The notes under the pieces were generated by a model. That model made no database searches. It was not told where the DNA came from and saw only the letters and a program-made list of their open reading frames with translations. Source: Odontocerum albicorne (lineage: Eukaryota > Arthropoda > Insecta > Trichoptera > Odontoceridae). From it: DNA of 64,000 bases. Shown here one piece after another: positions 35,372 to 47,496 of this stretch. Within the stretch, counting starts at the first letter, position 1. The number at the start of each line of letters is the position of its first letter. The translations under genes and the position numbers were made by a program. The stretch spans positions 25,554,212 to 25,618,211 of the forward strand of contig OX463839.1 of assembly GCA_949825065.1 (NCBI GenBank), written 5' to 3'.

Positions 35372-37301
35372 CTAAAAGAAAAATTAATGGATTGCATAAG
35401 TAAAAGAGAATTTTTAGTAAATATTTGATTATTATAATTTACCTGAATTCTTTATTTCAGTCGTAAGAAGCAGTGCAATTGTGTTAAATATAATTTATTC
35501 TCCTGTGAATTTTTTAAAGTTTAATTCCATTTAAAATTTTCATTCAATTTGATGTGAGTAATATTTTGCTAAATATCATCTGCGATGTGGATGCATCATT
35601 GTAGAATTTGAATATATTTTGGAAGTGTAATACTATCTTACATACAGACTATTTAATTTCTTGCTGTCTCAAAATAAATTTTCGAAAGAAAACAGAACCT
35701 TGTAAAGTGTTTCATGTTTAACGTATGTGTATTTGTATATTTATATATTTATATAATATCTAACACAATTTCAATCTCATATGGTTTCTGTCTCAAAAAA
35801 ATATTTGTCCTTTTTGAAAAGAACCAGTAATACTCACAGACCTGGGGCACTACTATTAACAATTTACTGTAAGTATATAAATTTATTAACGATGTTGTGT
35901 AAGATGCCCTTAAGTAAGTCGACTCAACGAAAGAGGCTTAATACTCGTATCAACGAAGTTTATAATTTAAGTGGGAATCGAATATTTTCATAATGGAAAA
36001 AAACATTATTATTGTAAAAAATAATTATGGCTTACAAAAAATTATTCAATTCGTATTGAGTATGAAGGGTATGTAACGACCGTTATATCCCCGTATGTAT
36101 TAAAAATATATTAAGAACGAAAATTACACCGACTCATCAAGAGATACTTAAACTTAATGCTAAAAGCAAATCTTTAGAGATATCTCGATACGTAATTTAA
36201 AATTTACTAGTGTGTCATTTTTGATTGTGTGAATTGTGTTCACAAATTTTGAAAAATATGGCATTTGTTAATGGTTCTCGAAACCGGAAACAATTTAGTA
36301 TCCCATTTATATATTTTTATTCATGTTTAACATCGCTTTCAACTCAAATGGTAGGTATAATCTATCTAATGAAAAAAACTATTTGCTATAGTAATAAAAT
36401 TTAAAATACATTTTATGGAAGGTAACTACAACTAGAGAGTACTTTCAACATCAATACAAAAAGGGTTAAAAAATTGTTTACCAAGAGCTAAATCAATAAA
36501 TTTTAACTTTTCTCCAAGCGTTTCACTTCGAGATTTTTTAACTAAAGAAATAAAGTGAAAACAGTTAATATTTAATTTTATATCTCGAAACACTTTTTTA
36601 TCATTTCAAATGCTATTGGCATGATCATATTTGTATTTTATAATGTATTTATGATAAAAATATCTAAGTTATGATTATGAATTTTTGAACGTATTAAAAT
36701 ATCAAGATTTACGAAAAATGTCCAAAAATATTTTTATATTCGTGCAGTTTTTGTAATAAATGTACTATTTAAGACATTTCTATTAAATAAAGAAAAACGC
36801 TTATTTGATTTCTTTTAAGTATGGAAAATAAAAGAAAAATATTCATCTTTATAAAGGTAAATACTCGTATTTTTGTTATTTGTCAAAAAATTATTTACAC
36901 TGAGTCAACAATCTGTACATATAATATGATCAGTTAAAAATAAAAAATTACGAGCGTTTTTCTTTATGTTTTCTCTCTTTTTCAATCAAAATGATTTGGT
37001 TAAAGTAATTCTTAAAAAAAACATTAATTACGGGTTATAAAAAAGGAGAGAGAATATTGTAAGTTTAAGAAAAAATAACTGCTTGGTAAAAATCTTATCT
37101 CTACATCTTCCATGAATTATATTAAGCACTGAGCATGGGAAACGAGGTAATTATCAAAAATATCTATGACAATTTGCTAAGTTAAATAATAAAATATTAT
37201 TATTCAAATAATTTATATCCATTTGATTAAGTAGAAAAGCATTAAAAAAATATTTTCTAAGTAAAACTATTTAGCAACACTAATAAATATTTCAATTTTA
37301 C
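35372..37301 (-). other. egr: TNF-ligand intron, about 1.9 kb
   Basis: Phase-2 intron. AT-rich throughout, with no repeat, element or convincing open frame. Confidence 0.7.
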
Positions 37302-37476
37302 CTTTTGGATAATTCGGCAGGTGGCCCCCAATCAAATATAAAACTAGGGGCATGAGGCTGGGAAACTACCTTGCTGTTACTCTCGCGTGATTTCACAGAT
37401 AGATTGCGATTTCTGAATTCTTCGTAAGATTCCTCGAGAACCGGCACACCATCAGGAGTCATTCTTTTAGTTCGAC
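37302..37476 (-). CDS. egr: Eiger-type TNF ligand, stalk exon with RTKR motif
   Basis: Acceptor TTTTTTCAG at 37477, donor AAAAG|GTAAAA at 37301. One base is carried in (making Gly) and two are carried out. It encodes residues 93-150: GRTKRMTPDGVPVLEESYEE, FRNRNLSVKSRESNSK, and VVSQPHAPSFIFDWGPPAEL. RTKR fits the minimal furin consensus R-x-K-R and could be a second processing site. NLS is a possible N-glycosylation sequon. The exon is GC-richer than the flanking introns. Confidence 0.82.
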
Positions 37477-38269
37477 CTGAAAAAAGCGTATTACAAATGT
37501 ATATTTATTAAAAAAATGCTGTATATAACAGGTTACAGTTAAAAGTTAATGCCATATACATTCTACAGTTTTTCTTATCTTTATACATAATATTGTTTGA
37601 TGTGCATAACATATTATTTTTAAAAGTCATTAAATAATAAAAAAGCATCCTTAATCAAAAACAAAAGCAACATATTTGTTGAATATTTTTCTTTTCAAAC
37701 ATATTTTAGGAGTATGAAGGTTGATTAAAAAAACTCATCCAATATTTTAAGGGTATATACCGATATTCTTGCAATTTCAGTTCGGCAAACATAAAACACG
37801 GATAAAGAAAATATTATCCGAGTTGACGTATAAAACAGAACATAAAATATTTGAAAATTCGTTTACGATATGCTTTTTTAAAGGAAAAGTAAAGCCTTGT
37901 AAGCTAAATGGATCACGGAGGTGTTTTTTTTTAAGTTTAATGAAAATGTACTCACATTGAAACTTGACAAAGGAAAAATTATTTTAATTCTTTCTTATCT
38001 TAGTAGATTCATAGTTAAATATATTATAGCTCGCAAGTGATTTTCATTGATTTTTCATGACATTAAATAGTAATATACATACTGTAAATTGTTAGTTGCT
38101 TTGTCAGATTGTATTATAAATTGCATAATTGTTTGTTTTTTTACTTATTAAATTACAAGTAAATTTTAATATTATATACATATTTTTTAAATTTCAATAC
38201 ATCTATTAAAAATTATATTTATTTGCTCTGTTAAATAAATGCATAAGAATATTTTTGTATTTTTTTTTG

Positions 38270-38723
38270 CAGAGATCCCTCCATCTATAGTATGCGGGTT
38301 CTATAAAAACACAGCGTAAATGAAACCTTTAAAATAATTTATTTTTATATATTCCAGATGTTCTTTGCTTACTGAGTTAAATACGCTTATGTTATTTTTT
38401 TAATAAATCTATAAAAATAGTTACTGATAACAAATAAACCATACGTTTTGATGAGAGCTTACATAAACGATTTATTTACACGAATACAACAATTAGAGAA
38501 CTTATAATGTTTTATTCTTCTTCAAAATCACCCTTGCGGAATTAATTTTCCAGTGTTACTGTGGTCGCTTTTAAATTTGTACAATACATACAAATATTGA
38601 CGTATAAACCAAATTATTGATAAATAGATATCTCTGTTATGTTTTTAAAATTTGAAAACAGAATAAACTGCATTGAAATGAATTTTGTAAATGGAGACTG
38701 CATAAATAATGGAGGGATTACTG
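38270..38723. mobile_element. possible pogo-like MITE, about 454 bp
   Basis: The left end CAGAGATCCCTCCATC and the reverse complement of the right end CAGTAATCCCTCCATT are inverted repeats, with similarity continuing to TATGC. A CAG start and a TA at the right edge (38724-38725) fit pogo/Tigger-type elements. The left TA is not present, so the left boundary is uncertain. There is no coding capacity. Confidence 0.5.
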
Positions 38724-38999
38724 TATGAATATATTAAAAAAAATCCCAAATATACTGATTTTTGGATGAAAAAGAAAATTTAAAAGCAAGTTTAAGGACA
38801 TTATAATATATATTATATAAACCCAAATAACTGACGCAGAGACAATACAATAAATTGAAAAACAGATCAGATCGTCATTAAATAGTTATTATGTTATACC
38901 TCGATGTCAAACATCCTCTCCTACCAGTATGAGAAATCTGCTCGTAGAACGAGTTTAGAGAAAAATATATCACGCAAACATAACGAAAAAATAAGGTAT

Positions 39000-39195
39000 T
39001 TTCACCCATACGTCTCTAAATATGGTAGGCGCTCAATTCATATATACTGACTAAAGTATATTAGATATCTCTAAACATGGTAGGCACTCAACTTATATAT
39101 ATATTTAATAAAATACATTAGAAGTTTCTGAACATGGTAAGTGCTCGCTCAGCTTGTATTTATTAAATAAAGCATCATTTATTTATTAAATAAAG
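39000..39195. repeat. degenerate ~58-bp tandem repeat, three copies
   Basis: TCTCTAAATATGGTAGGCGC, TCTCTAAACATGGTAGGCAC and TTTCTGAACATGGTAAGTGC begin three diverged units. A short TTTATTAAATAAAGCAT duplication follows. Confidence 0.6.
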
Positions 39196-39219
39196 CATTT
39201 TATTTTCATTATTTTGTGT

Positions 39220-39315
39220 ACATGGTTAAAAATGATACATCTTGCGGACTTATTGATATGCAATAATTTCTTCCAGCCAATCAGCTTATTTAGGGACAGT
39301 ATAATTCAACTAAAA
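39220..39315 (-). repeat. SINE family 1, tail fragment
   Basis: TTGCGGACTTATTGATATGC and TTCTTCCAGCCAATCAG resemble the tail and body of family 1. No head is present. Confidence 0.4.
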
Positions 39316-39369
39316 AATTAGAAAATAACGCATCCTATTAAGATAATGTAGATAAGCTAAGATCTTGCG

Positions 39370-40130
39370 GCTTAGCTTGAAGACATGACTATGCCAATTC
39401 AGATTTTCATCAATAAGGATTCCAAGATTTTAGACATGTGATGAATACAGAATTATCCATTTTAATGGAGAATAAATATTGGAAGGCCTTCGATAGGAGA
39501 TGTCACTTTCCCAAGATAATTGACTGTGATTTTAGAGCATTCACAAGTAGACCATTTTTTGAGACCTCTGCGTGATGCAGCTGAGGTCATAATTTCATTA
39601 TATCAGCAGCATAATAAATATCTCGAGGATAGAGCTACTGTACAGTTGAATATTGTCTGCGTGCAGATCATTCGCTGCGCTGATGTCTAGTTATGAAGTC
39701 AATGAAATTTGAAAATATAATTGGTGACAACATTTGACCGTACGGAACGCCAACAGTCTGCAGAGTCTCACCGGACAGATGGTTTGAGAAATTCACCTAT
39801 TCACCGCCCATGCAAGTAGTCTTTTTAAACATTTCAAGACATGAAGCGAGATGTTTGAATGTTTCATGTATTCAATAAGCAAGTCAAAATAAACTGAATT
39901 GAAAGCACTACTCAAGTCCAGCAGTGTAAGGAGCACAAACTGTTCATTGCCCATGCCCCGCCTGATACGAGTATCATCAGTTATTTTGATGAGTGTTTAG
40001 TCGTCCTATGTGCGAAAATCGGATTGAAAAGGATTAAGAAGATAAATGTGTCACAAGGTGATAATAAGGAGCTTTGAAAAAACATGAAGGATCGAGATTG
40101 GCCTGTATAGTACTTTGGTGATAGGGGATT
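39370..40130 (-). pseudogene. LINE reverse transcriptase relic (CR1/L2-like)
   Basis: On the minus strand, in order: LLDLSSAFNSVYFDLL ('LLDLSAAFDTV', first catalytic Asp kept), LLAWAVNR, a decayed 'GVPQGSVLGP' block, HADNIQLY (from 'YADDTQLY', second catalytic pair changed to Asp-Asn), and LGILIDENLNW ('LGVxIDxxLxW'). Many stops and shifts. It is the only copy of this type seen. Confidence 0.75.
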
Positions 40131-41056
40131 AGGATTTTTTGATAATGGTAACATATATGCACATTTTCACAAACTTGGAAAAAACCACAATCAAGAGAAA
40201 GAAAAGTTAACTATATGAATTAAAGGAGCCAAAATGATCAGAAAAATATTTTTTTAGAGAGATTATGCAGATGATTACATCTATAAATGATTACATTCCG
40301 CATATCAAAATGCTAATACGTATTTTATAAATTTACTCTGGAATAATGCTCACATCTATTAATGTCTCTCTAGAATGTCTAAATCCTTATATGGTATGTA
40401 TGTAATAAAGTCCCTTTAGAATTTCGAAATGCTAATATCTATTATATTTACTTCATCTAGAAAAAGGAAAGGCTAATGACGAAGAAACTTTAAGCTATTC
40501 GTAAGCTGATTCTTGGAGATATATTATACGGTAAATGGAACATTCCTGAAGGGGCTTTGGATATGAAAAGACATTTCAGAAATAAATTCAACTTAATGTT
40601 CTTGATATTTCTCTTTTATCTTTACGAAGCACGCATTTATAATTTGAGCTAAAAATTATACATATGCTTACACATATTTGTGATTCAAGTAAGATATAAA
40701 GATATCAGACAACAACGGAGATCTGATTTAGTCGCTTACACGTTTGCAAATTTAAAATTTTCCGGATTTCAACCAGAAAAAATTTGCTAACAAAATTATA
40801 GGCACAAGTGTAAAGTAGGTACACTATTCGATGTCTGTTATTTGCATTTTAATTGATTCTTAAAATGTTGTGCAAATATGCTTTCAATAATCACAATATT
40901 AATACAAAATTAACATAATAAATTAAAAGACTCATGAGCGTATTAATATTGATAAATTCAGGTTTATTTATTATTCTGATGCAATTTAGTGACCAAATAT
41001 CATTGAACAAAAATGAAAAATTCTCTTCGATTACTCCAAACCACCTGCCTGTCTAC

Positions 41057-41130
41057 ACTCCCAGAGGAAGTCTGTTTTATAAAATAGGTTATGTTTTATG
41101 AAATAGACTTCCTCTGGAGTGTAGGCACGC
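41057..41130. repeat. imperfect inverted repeat, ~30-bp arms
   Basis: CACTCCCAGAGGAAGTCTGT on the left faces ACTTCCTCTGGAGTG on the right, around a short AT-rich centre. It could be the core of a small hairpin element; no terminal duplication is identified. Confidence 0.6.
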
Positions 41131-41309
41131 TGATAATTTGAGCGGTATAGGCAGGCTACTGCAAAATATGAATCGAAGTAGGCCGGTCTGTTCACTCGAT
41201 CCACCTAAACTAGACGGTTAACACTCAGATACCCAGACGACCTCAGTGTAGCACGTCTCTCAGAGGGCACATTTTCGTCGTGCAGTGCAACGCCTGACTT
41301 TGAATATGT

Positions 41310-41560
41310 TTGTTCATACATATATACCATCACATCATTTCCCTGTCGGGGTAGGCAGAGATGACAGGGCGTTATACTTTCCTATCTCGAAACACATCCT
41401 TAGCCTTTCTACATTGCTAAACCTTCTCATACAACTTCCACGATTTCTCTGACTTTCTACGTTTCCTTCTTTTAGAATATCATTCACTTGATCCAATCAT
41501 ATTTTCCTACGTCTTCTCACACACATTCCACTCACATTTGATAATGTTTGTAGTACGTTT
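41310..41560 (-). pseudogene. LINE 3'-end relic (family X)
   Basis: The plus strand shows the complement of the family tail, ACCATCACATCATTTCCCTG, then ATTTCTCTGACTTTCTACGT and AGAATATCATTCACTTGATC. It is thus the same 3' end as at 57465-57840, inverted. Confidence 0.7.
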
Positions 41561-43243
41561 ATTTGTCTAAATGAATAAGGGAAAATCAATGGATACTGAA
41601 TCGTCATCACACTTTTCCAATATACTCAGTGTAAATAACTTAAAAGGTCCTTAGAGAAAGTTAGAAATAACTTGACGAAATTCCAAAAAAATAAACAATT
41701 TAAAAACTTTGAAATCAAGAAGTATTATACTTAAAAAGGGTCGTGCGTCTAAATGACTTCGTGAAATCGTTGAGACAGCTTAATTTTATGAAATCACAAC
41801 CATGAGTAGGGATTTCCAGACTAAAACTTAAGCGTGAATTTATTATGTTCCCTGAGGTTGAGAGCAAGAGATTTATTGGGGGACATGCGAGTTAAATATG
41901 CGCTGAACCTAATGGAAGATACGGAGCAAGAGCAAATCGCTTTAAGTTATTTGGGTTCTTGTTGCTCTGTATTATGGAAAAGAATAGTGTCCCTTTTATT
42001 CTTGGGAGGGTAATTATGAATGGCAAAAACACAAGGCTGGTGTTTTTTAAATGTTAATTTATATGGATAGAGCATGAAAAATTTGGACTGAAAATAATAT
42101 ATATGATTTATTAACCTTTTCTACGCCGCAAAAAAAATGGTGGATTCCGTCGAGCCGAACCTGATTTGCAAAAAATGACTCGATCAATTTCCGTTATTTT
42201 TCTTAAAATTACATGAAACTAATTATTGACTTTGAGATTGTGAAATATAATATTTAAAACAGTTTTTATTAACAAATATCCAAATTTATAATTCGACATT
42301 TGTTCAGGGTTGTCACACGCACATATTTACACTAGACCAATATCCAATATGTAAAAAATATTTCACTACACATCAACAAACAATGAAGAAATATATACGA
42401 GTACCTGGTTTTTGTTCCCTGTCGTACAGAAAATAGTTAATTTCGATATAAAATAAAGAAAAAAATTGCGCAAAAGCACTAAAAAAAATAATAGTATAGT
42501 ATAGTTTCCCAGCGAGGTAAAATGAATTATGTAAAATTACCAAAAAAAAACTTGAAAAAAAAACAACATTAAAAAATAACTCCGATCGCCAACTTTATAA
42601 ACTATAGAAACTAAGGATTTCGGCAATAACTTTAAAAAGGGACAGACCTAAACGGTGATGTCTATAGCTGTCAAATGGAACGGTCTTCAGTCCATAAGTG
42701 GTGCAAAGATGATTTGAAACAATATAAAATGTTTTTATATGATTTGGATAGATGTCAGTGTGTGTGTGCTGATTTATAAATTTGTCAATAATATTAAGTT
42801 GTGACGCAGTAATTAGGTATCAAAGTATTGACGATATATCTCGTCAATGGCGTGGCGCGCACAGGGATGGCATATCTCGATTTAACAGTAAACCGGTTAA
42901 AATAATATATACGAGAAAACACATTTAAAGAAGACTATTTATTGTTTATTGAGCAAAGAAAATTTTGTACCAAAACTTTAGAAAACAAAGGTTTGACATT
43001 TACTAAAGAAATAACACTCATTAAACTGCTATAAAAAATCTCAAACCCCAAACAGGAATCTTAGAATAAATTATTATATTGTACTTATATGAATTATTAT
43101 GTATTCCACTAACTTAAACAATTAATAATTAGCCATGTTCACTTGAAAAAATAATTTTCGTAATTTTTTTTTCTAAGAAGTTTTTGTAACCCTTTTTTTT
43201 TTACTAAATCAACAAATACATTTTCTCTCATAAAACTTTTGAT

Positions 43244-43454
43244 GATCTACGTGGCCTAGTCGGTAAGATCCCCTAATTTAAACCCAGGGGTTACGGAGAT
43301 AAATTCCCATTGGTGCCCAATTAAAAAAAACCGGTTCCATTCTGTTTTTTTTTTCATTATTATTATTAAACACCTTTCTGGTTGGTTGAAAGAATTCAGC
43401 ACATTGCATTAAATCCGCCAGATCGTAATTTATACAATGAAAGTGTAATACAAA
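43244..43454 (+). repeat. SINE family 1, near full length
   Basis: Head CTACGTGGCCTAGTCGGTAA, decayed B box GAGATAAATTCCC, body TTTCTGGTTGGTTGAAAGAA, and tail AAATCCGCCAGATCGTAATT followed by ACAATGAAAGTGTAATAC. Confidence 0.8.
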
Positions 43455-43904
43455 AGTAAAATTCTACCGCGGTCAACAAGTAAAAACTTATACTCGATGA
43501 ACAGAAAACCAAAATAACCGGGAAAATGCATGCATGCGTTTACGTTTCTGATAGAAAATACATTTAATGAAATTTAAATCCATGTATTTTTCAATGATTT
43601 GTCGTGATAGATATAAATATATTAACAAGAGTTCCTCTACAATTTCCAAAACAAATTCAGCATGTTCAGGAAATATTTGTAAAGACAGGAATGCCTTCAG
43701 CCTGTTCTTCAAGATACAATGGAGGTAAACGTTTTTTCCCGGGATGGTTCGTAGTGTTCCCACCTCGGATGATCGAAGTAGGCTTTTTATTCTGCGACTA
43801 GTTATGTTGGTTTTGGTTTTGACTGTGTAAGTCATGATCGGACAGGCACAGTTCTTATAAAATTGTACTTTGATACTTAATAAGAATTAAAAAAAAAAAA
43901 AATA

Positions 43905-45507
43905 ACCATCTATATAAATAAAAATATAAATGTTCGTATATTAAAAATCTCTAATCTCCGAAAGTTCTTCACCGATCACTTTGAAATTTTGACAAAAGGT
44001 TGCATTTGTATACGAGAATGTATATATATTTTTATTTATATACAGGTATTTATAAAAAAGTTTATAAATCAGAAAAAATAACGTTTGCGCCTCTTGCAGC
44101 GACATATGCGAACGAAACTTGACAGTTATGTCACATTGCATTTTCGACGTTTCGGAATTAATATTAAATATTTATATAAATAAAAATGTAAATGTTCGTT
44201 AATTAAAAATCTCCGAAAGTTATTCACGGATTGCTTTGGAATTTTGACAGTTCCATTTTGATTTTGAATATTAAATATTAAATAATTAAATATTTAAATA
44301 ATAAATATTAAATTTTCAAATACGTTTATTGAAAAGTAGCGCCCATCTGCGCTATACTAAATAATTAAGACGCCATTTTCATTTCGTAATGTGCGTAGTT
44401 GACATGTACCTCTAAAGAATATCTGTTTCACTTAGTTTTTTTAACTTATTTTTTTATTTTTCTGTTCAATTAGCGGTGAAATTGAATTGTGTTTATTGAT
44501 TTTCGTTTGAATTCAAATCATATCGTGAATTGACCTCTTGGAGTGACGCGATCATTTGCTTCAGAGAGACAGCGTGATGTTGGTATGTGCATTTTTGACA
44601 AACGTCATATTTAATTTAAACGAACTGCCAAATTTTTGCTAATTTGTAATAAGATGTATTAATTTGTCATTATTGTTAGTTTTTTCTAATGTATTTACCT
44701 AAATAACTTGCTATTTATTAGAATCGATATTTATTGTTCATTAATGACGCATGCAACATGTCACATACAAATTAAATTCGTGCGTAGTTTGCAATGTTTG
44801 CAATGTCTTTCCTTAACATTGAATTAATTCCAATAATCTCTCTCTTTGCTTAACATTTAATTAGTTCTAATTATCTCTGTATTTCCTTAACAATACTCCT
44901 ATTTGACAAATATTTCCTTAACAATACTCCTATTTGACAAATGCTTGTCTAGCTGCAAAACGATCGATCAGCTGAGATATTCTCATATCAATTGCTGGAA
45001 ATTGGGAACAAGGTGCCGGTTGATATGACCTCAGGATGAATTTCATTGTATCATAACCTCTGCAATTTAGTGATGTCAAAAGAAGAATTGGTTGAAAAAG
45101 TATTTCCCAATATTCAAATCAATTATAAGAATCACGATTGGCTGAGTGAACGAGCTATTCTTGCCGCCAAGAACAAAGACGTCTACGAACTTAACAATAT
45201 TATTCAGTTCCTTTTTTAATGTTTCGCAATTTCATATGTTTTTGTTATAACTTTCTTTCTTTTTTTTCAGCGCAATCGATCTTTCATTTGAATTCAAATC
45301 ATATCGTGAATTGACCTCTTGGATTGACGCGATCATTTGCGAGCACGGCGATGAACGCGACAGACTGAGAGTGGCTGAAATACACCAAAAATATTGTATA
45401 CCCACAAGCATTGTGAAATTAAACATATTAGAAACGTGTGTTTTCTCTTTTCTTTCTTTTCCATTTAACCAGACTGAGCCACAGCAACGCGTGGCCGGGT
45501 ACAGTAA
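43905..45507 (+). mobile_element. Helentron/Helitron-type element relic
   Basis: The 5' side has TCTATATAAATAAAAATATA and AATGTTCGT, repeated at 44170 as TTATATAAATAAAAATGTAA, typical of Helentron starts. The 3' side ends with CACAGCAACGCGTGGCCGGG and TACAGTAAGT, the GC-rich terminus of this group. Between them, 45130-45215 keeps SERAILAAKNKDVYELNNII, the conserved C-terminal part of the PIF1-type helicase of Helitrons. Stops precede it, so no protein is made. A ~55-bp segment (GTGAATTGACCTCTTGGA core) occurs at both 44508-44563 and 45287-45343, so the relic includes an internal duplication or two nested copies. Confidence 0.8.
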
Positions 45508-45649
45508 GTAAATATTTTATGTAAAATGTAACAATAGGTATTATTTAACTTCTTCAGGATAAGATTAATGAGATTAGTTACCTTCAGTAATAAAGAAAAA
45601 TAATTTGATATAAATTATGTTTAAATTAAGTTCGATATGCTTTAAAACA

Positions 45650-47060
45650 AATGAAAAACTTCAAGGCTCCCGGCCCTGACAATATTACAATTGAAGCTAT
45701 TAAATACGGTGAAGATTTGCTTCAGAGGACTATTGCCCATCTCTTGAATAAGTGTCTGGAAGTGGGAAGTATACCACGGGAGTGGAATGATGCTAACATA
45801 GTATTATTGCACAAGAAAGGTGATCAACGAAAACTTGAAAATTATCGACCCATATAAGCCTTTTGACCCCCTTATATAAGCTTTTAAAAAAATTATCACA
45901 AATCGACTCATACGTATATTGGATGCATACCAGCCAGTAGAACAGGCAGGCTTTAGAAAAAGTTTTGGCACAAATGATTACCTCCAAACATTGAAAAACG
46001 TAATCCAAAAACACACTGAATATAGCCTTCCTATTGCGTTGGCATTTATAGCTCTCACTCTCAGCTCTTGTATGAAAATGTAACAAAGTGTATGAAAATG
46101 CCACATCAACAATACAACTCCACTAGCCATCGAAGAAAGTACATATAAAAAGAGGGGTGCGACAGGGAGATACAATTTCTCCGAAACTCTTCACTCTGGC
46201 ACTTGACGATGTATTCAAGGCTCTTGACTGGGAAGATAAAGGTATTCCGATAAATAGGGACCTTTTCAGTAACTTGCGTTTCGCAGATGACATTGTCTTG
46301 TTTGCCAAAAACGAGGAAGAGTTGAACATAATGCTCAATCAAATAAATGCAGCCTGCGCTAAAATTGACCTTAAAATGAATGCTGCCAAAACAAAAATAA
46401 TGAGCAACACGACAAATTATCTCCCCGTCTTGGTAGGTGGAAGAAATATAGAGTTACAAGTTATGTGTACCTAGGACACACTGTAAAGCTGGGAAAAGAG
46501 AATCAAGAGGCCGAGATAGAACGTAGACGTGGTGTTACCTGGGTGGCGTTTGATAAACTCTCTTACATCCTGAAATCTCCAAAATACCCCAATGATTTGA
46601 AAAAGAGAGTCATTGATTCATGCATCTTACCGATCCTCGCATATGGAATCGAAACCTCTGTCCTAACAAAGCGAATAACGCAAAAACTATTAGTGACACA
46701 GAGAGCCATGGAGAGGAGGATGCTGGGAGTTTAACTGCGAGATAGGAAGACCAACAAATGGATAAGAGAGAGAACCAAAGTCACGGACGTCGTTGAGAGC
46801 GCAGCTACCTTAAAATGGAGCTGGGCAGGACATAGTGCCAGATGCTCTGACTCTCGATGGACAAAAAAGGTCCTGGAATGGCAGCCTAGAACGGGCAGGA
46901 GAGGTGTGGGGAGACCACAGGCTAGATGGTCGGACGATGTAAGACGGGCCGCAGGCAGGGGTGAAGTGGATGCAGTGTGCCCGAGATAGGGAGTTGTGGA
47001 AGACCGAAGGGGAGGCCTATATCCAGGGATAGATCCAGAACGGCTGAAGAAGAAGAAAGA
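45650..47060 (+). pseudogene. RTE-type LINE reverse transcriptase, broken
   Basis: Segments in order: NFKAPGPDNITIEAIKYGED and PREWNDANIVLLHKKGD (fingers), NYRPI then a stop, EQAGFRKSFGTNDYLQTL, SLPIALAFI where a deletion removes the first catalytic block, GVRQGDTISPKLFTLALDDV, NLRFADDIVLFAKNEEELN (FADD kept), YLGHTVKLG, a thumb/C-terminal stretch ending TQRAMERRMLGV, then WSWAGHSARCSDSRWTKKVL and GRRGVGRPQARWSDDVRRAA. It ends in GAAGAAGAAAGAAG, a common tail. The missing first Asp block and the stops make it inactive, but large parts are still open, so it is not very old. Confidence 0.85.
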
Positions 47061-47421
47061 AGATGTTTAAATTTTCCAATAAATATTGTACTTTTCAAGT
47101 TTTGTGTAAGGTAAAGTGGAATTTGTATTAACGATTCATTAAAGTACATTTGAAAGGTAAATTACATAAATGTCAATAGATGGTTTCCGTTTAAATCTCC
47201 AGATAATGTTAAAATGAATCTCCAACGCTTTAATACTTTGTTGAAACAAAGAAATTGTTCCCCATAGGGGAAATACTATTATCTGTATTGGATAAAGCTT
47301 CACAGCTGGGAATTGGAAACATTCATTGAAATCATTCAGTAAAGGTAAATATGGTCCAATTAATGTAGTTTTGACAAAGGTCATCAAGTAAGCTGAATTC
47401 TTATTAAATATTGATTACATA

Positions 47422-47496
47422 TATTATTATGTTACGAATAGATAAAATATTTACATATATTTTGTAAATATTTTATCTATTCGTAACATAATAATA
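47422..47496. repeat. perfect 34-bp palindrome with 7-nt loop
   Basis: Arms 47422-47455 and 47463-47496 are exact reverse complements (TATTATTATGTTACGAATAG, then ATAAAATATTTACA), with TATATTT between. No flanking duplication or terminal motif identifies it as a known element. Confidence 0.9.

Noticed and set aside
42108..42896. TTAACC at one end and GGTTAA at the other, suggesting a second piggyBac-type MITE
   Set aside because: The terminal match is only about eight bases before diverging, and TTAA is common here, so the boundaries are not convincing.
43488..43835. Minus-strand open frame of 115 codons
   Set aside because: No motif or similarity that I recognise. It lies between a SINE and a Helentron, and its composition matches non-coding neighbours.
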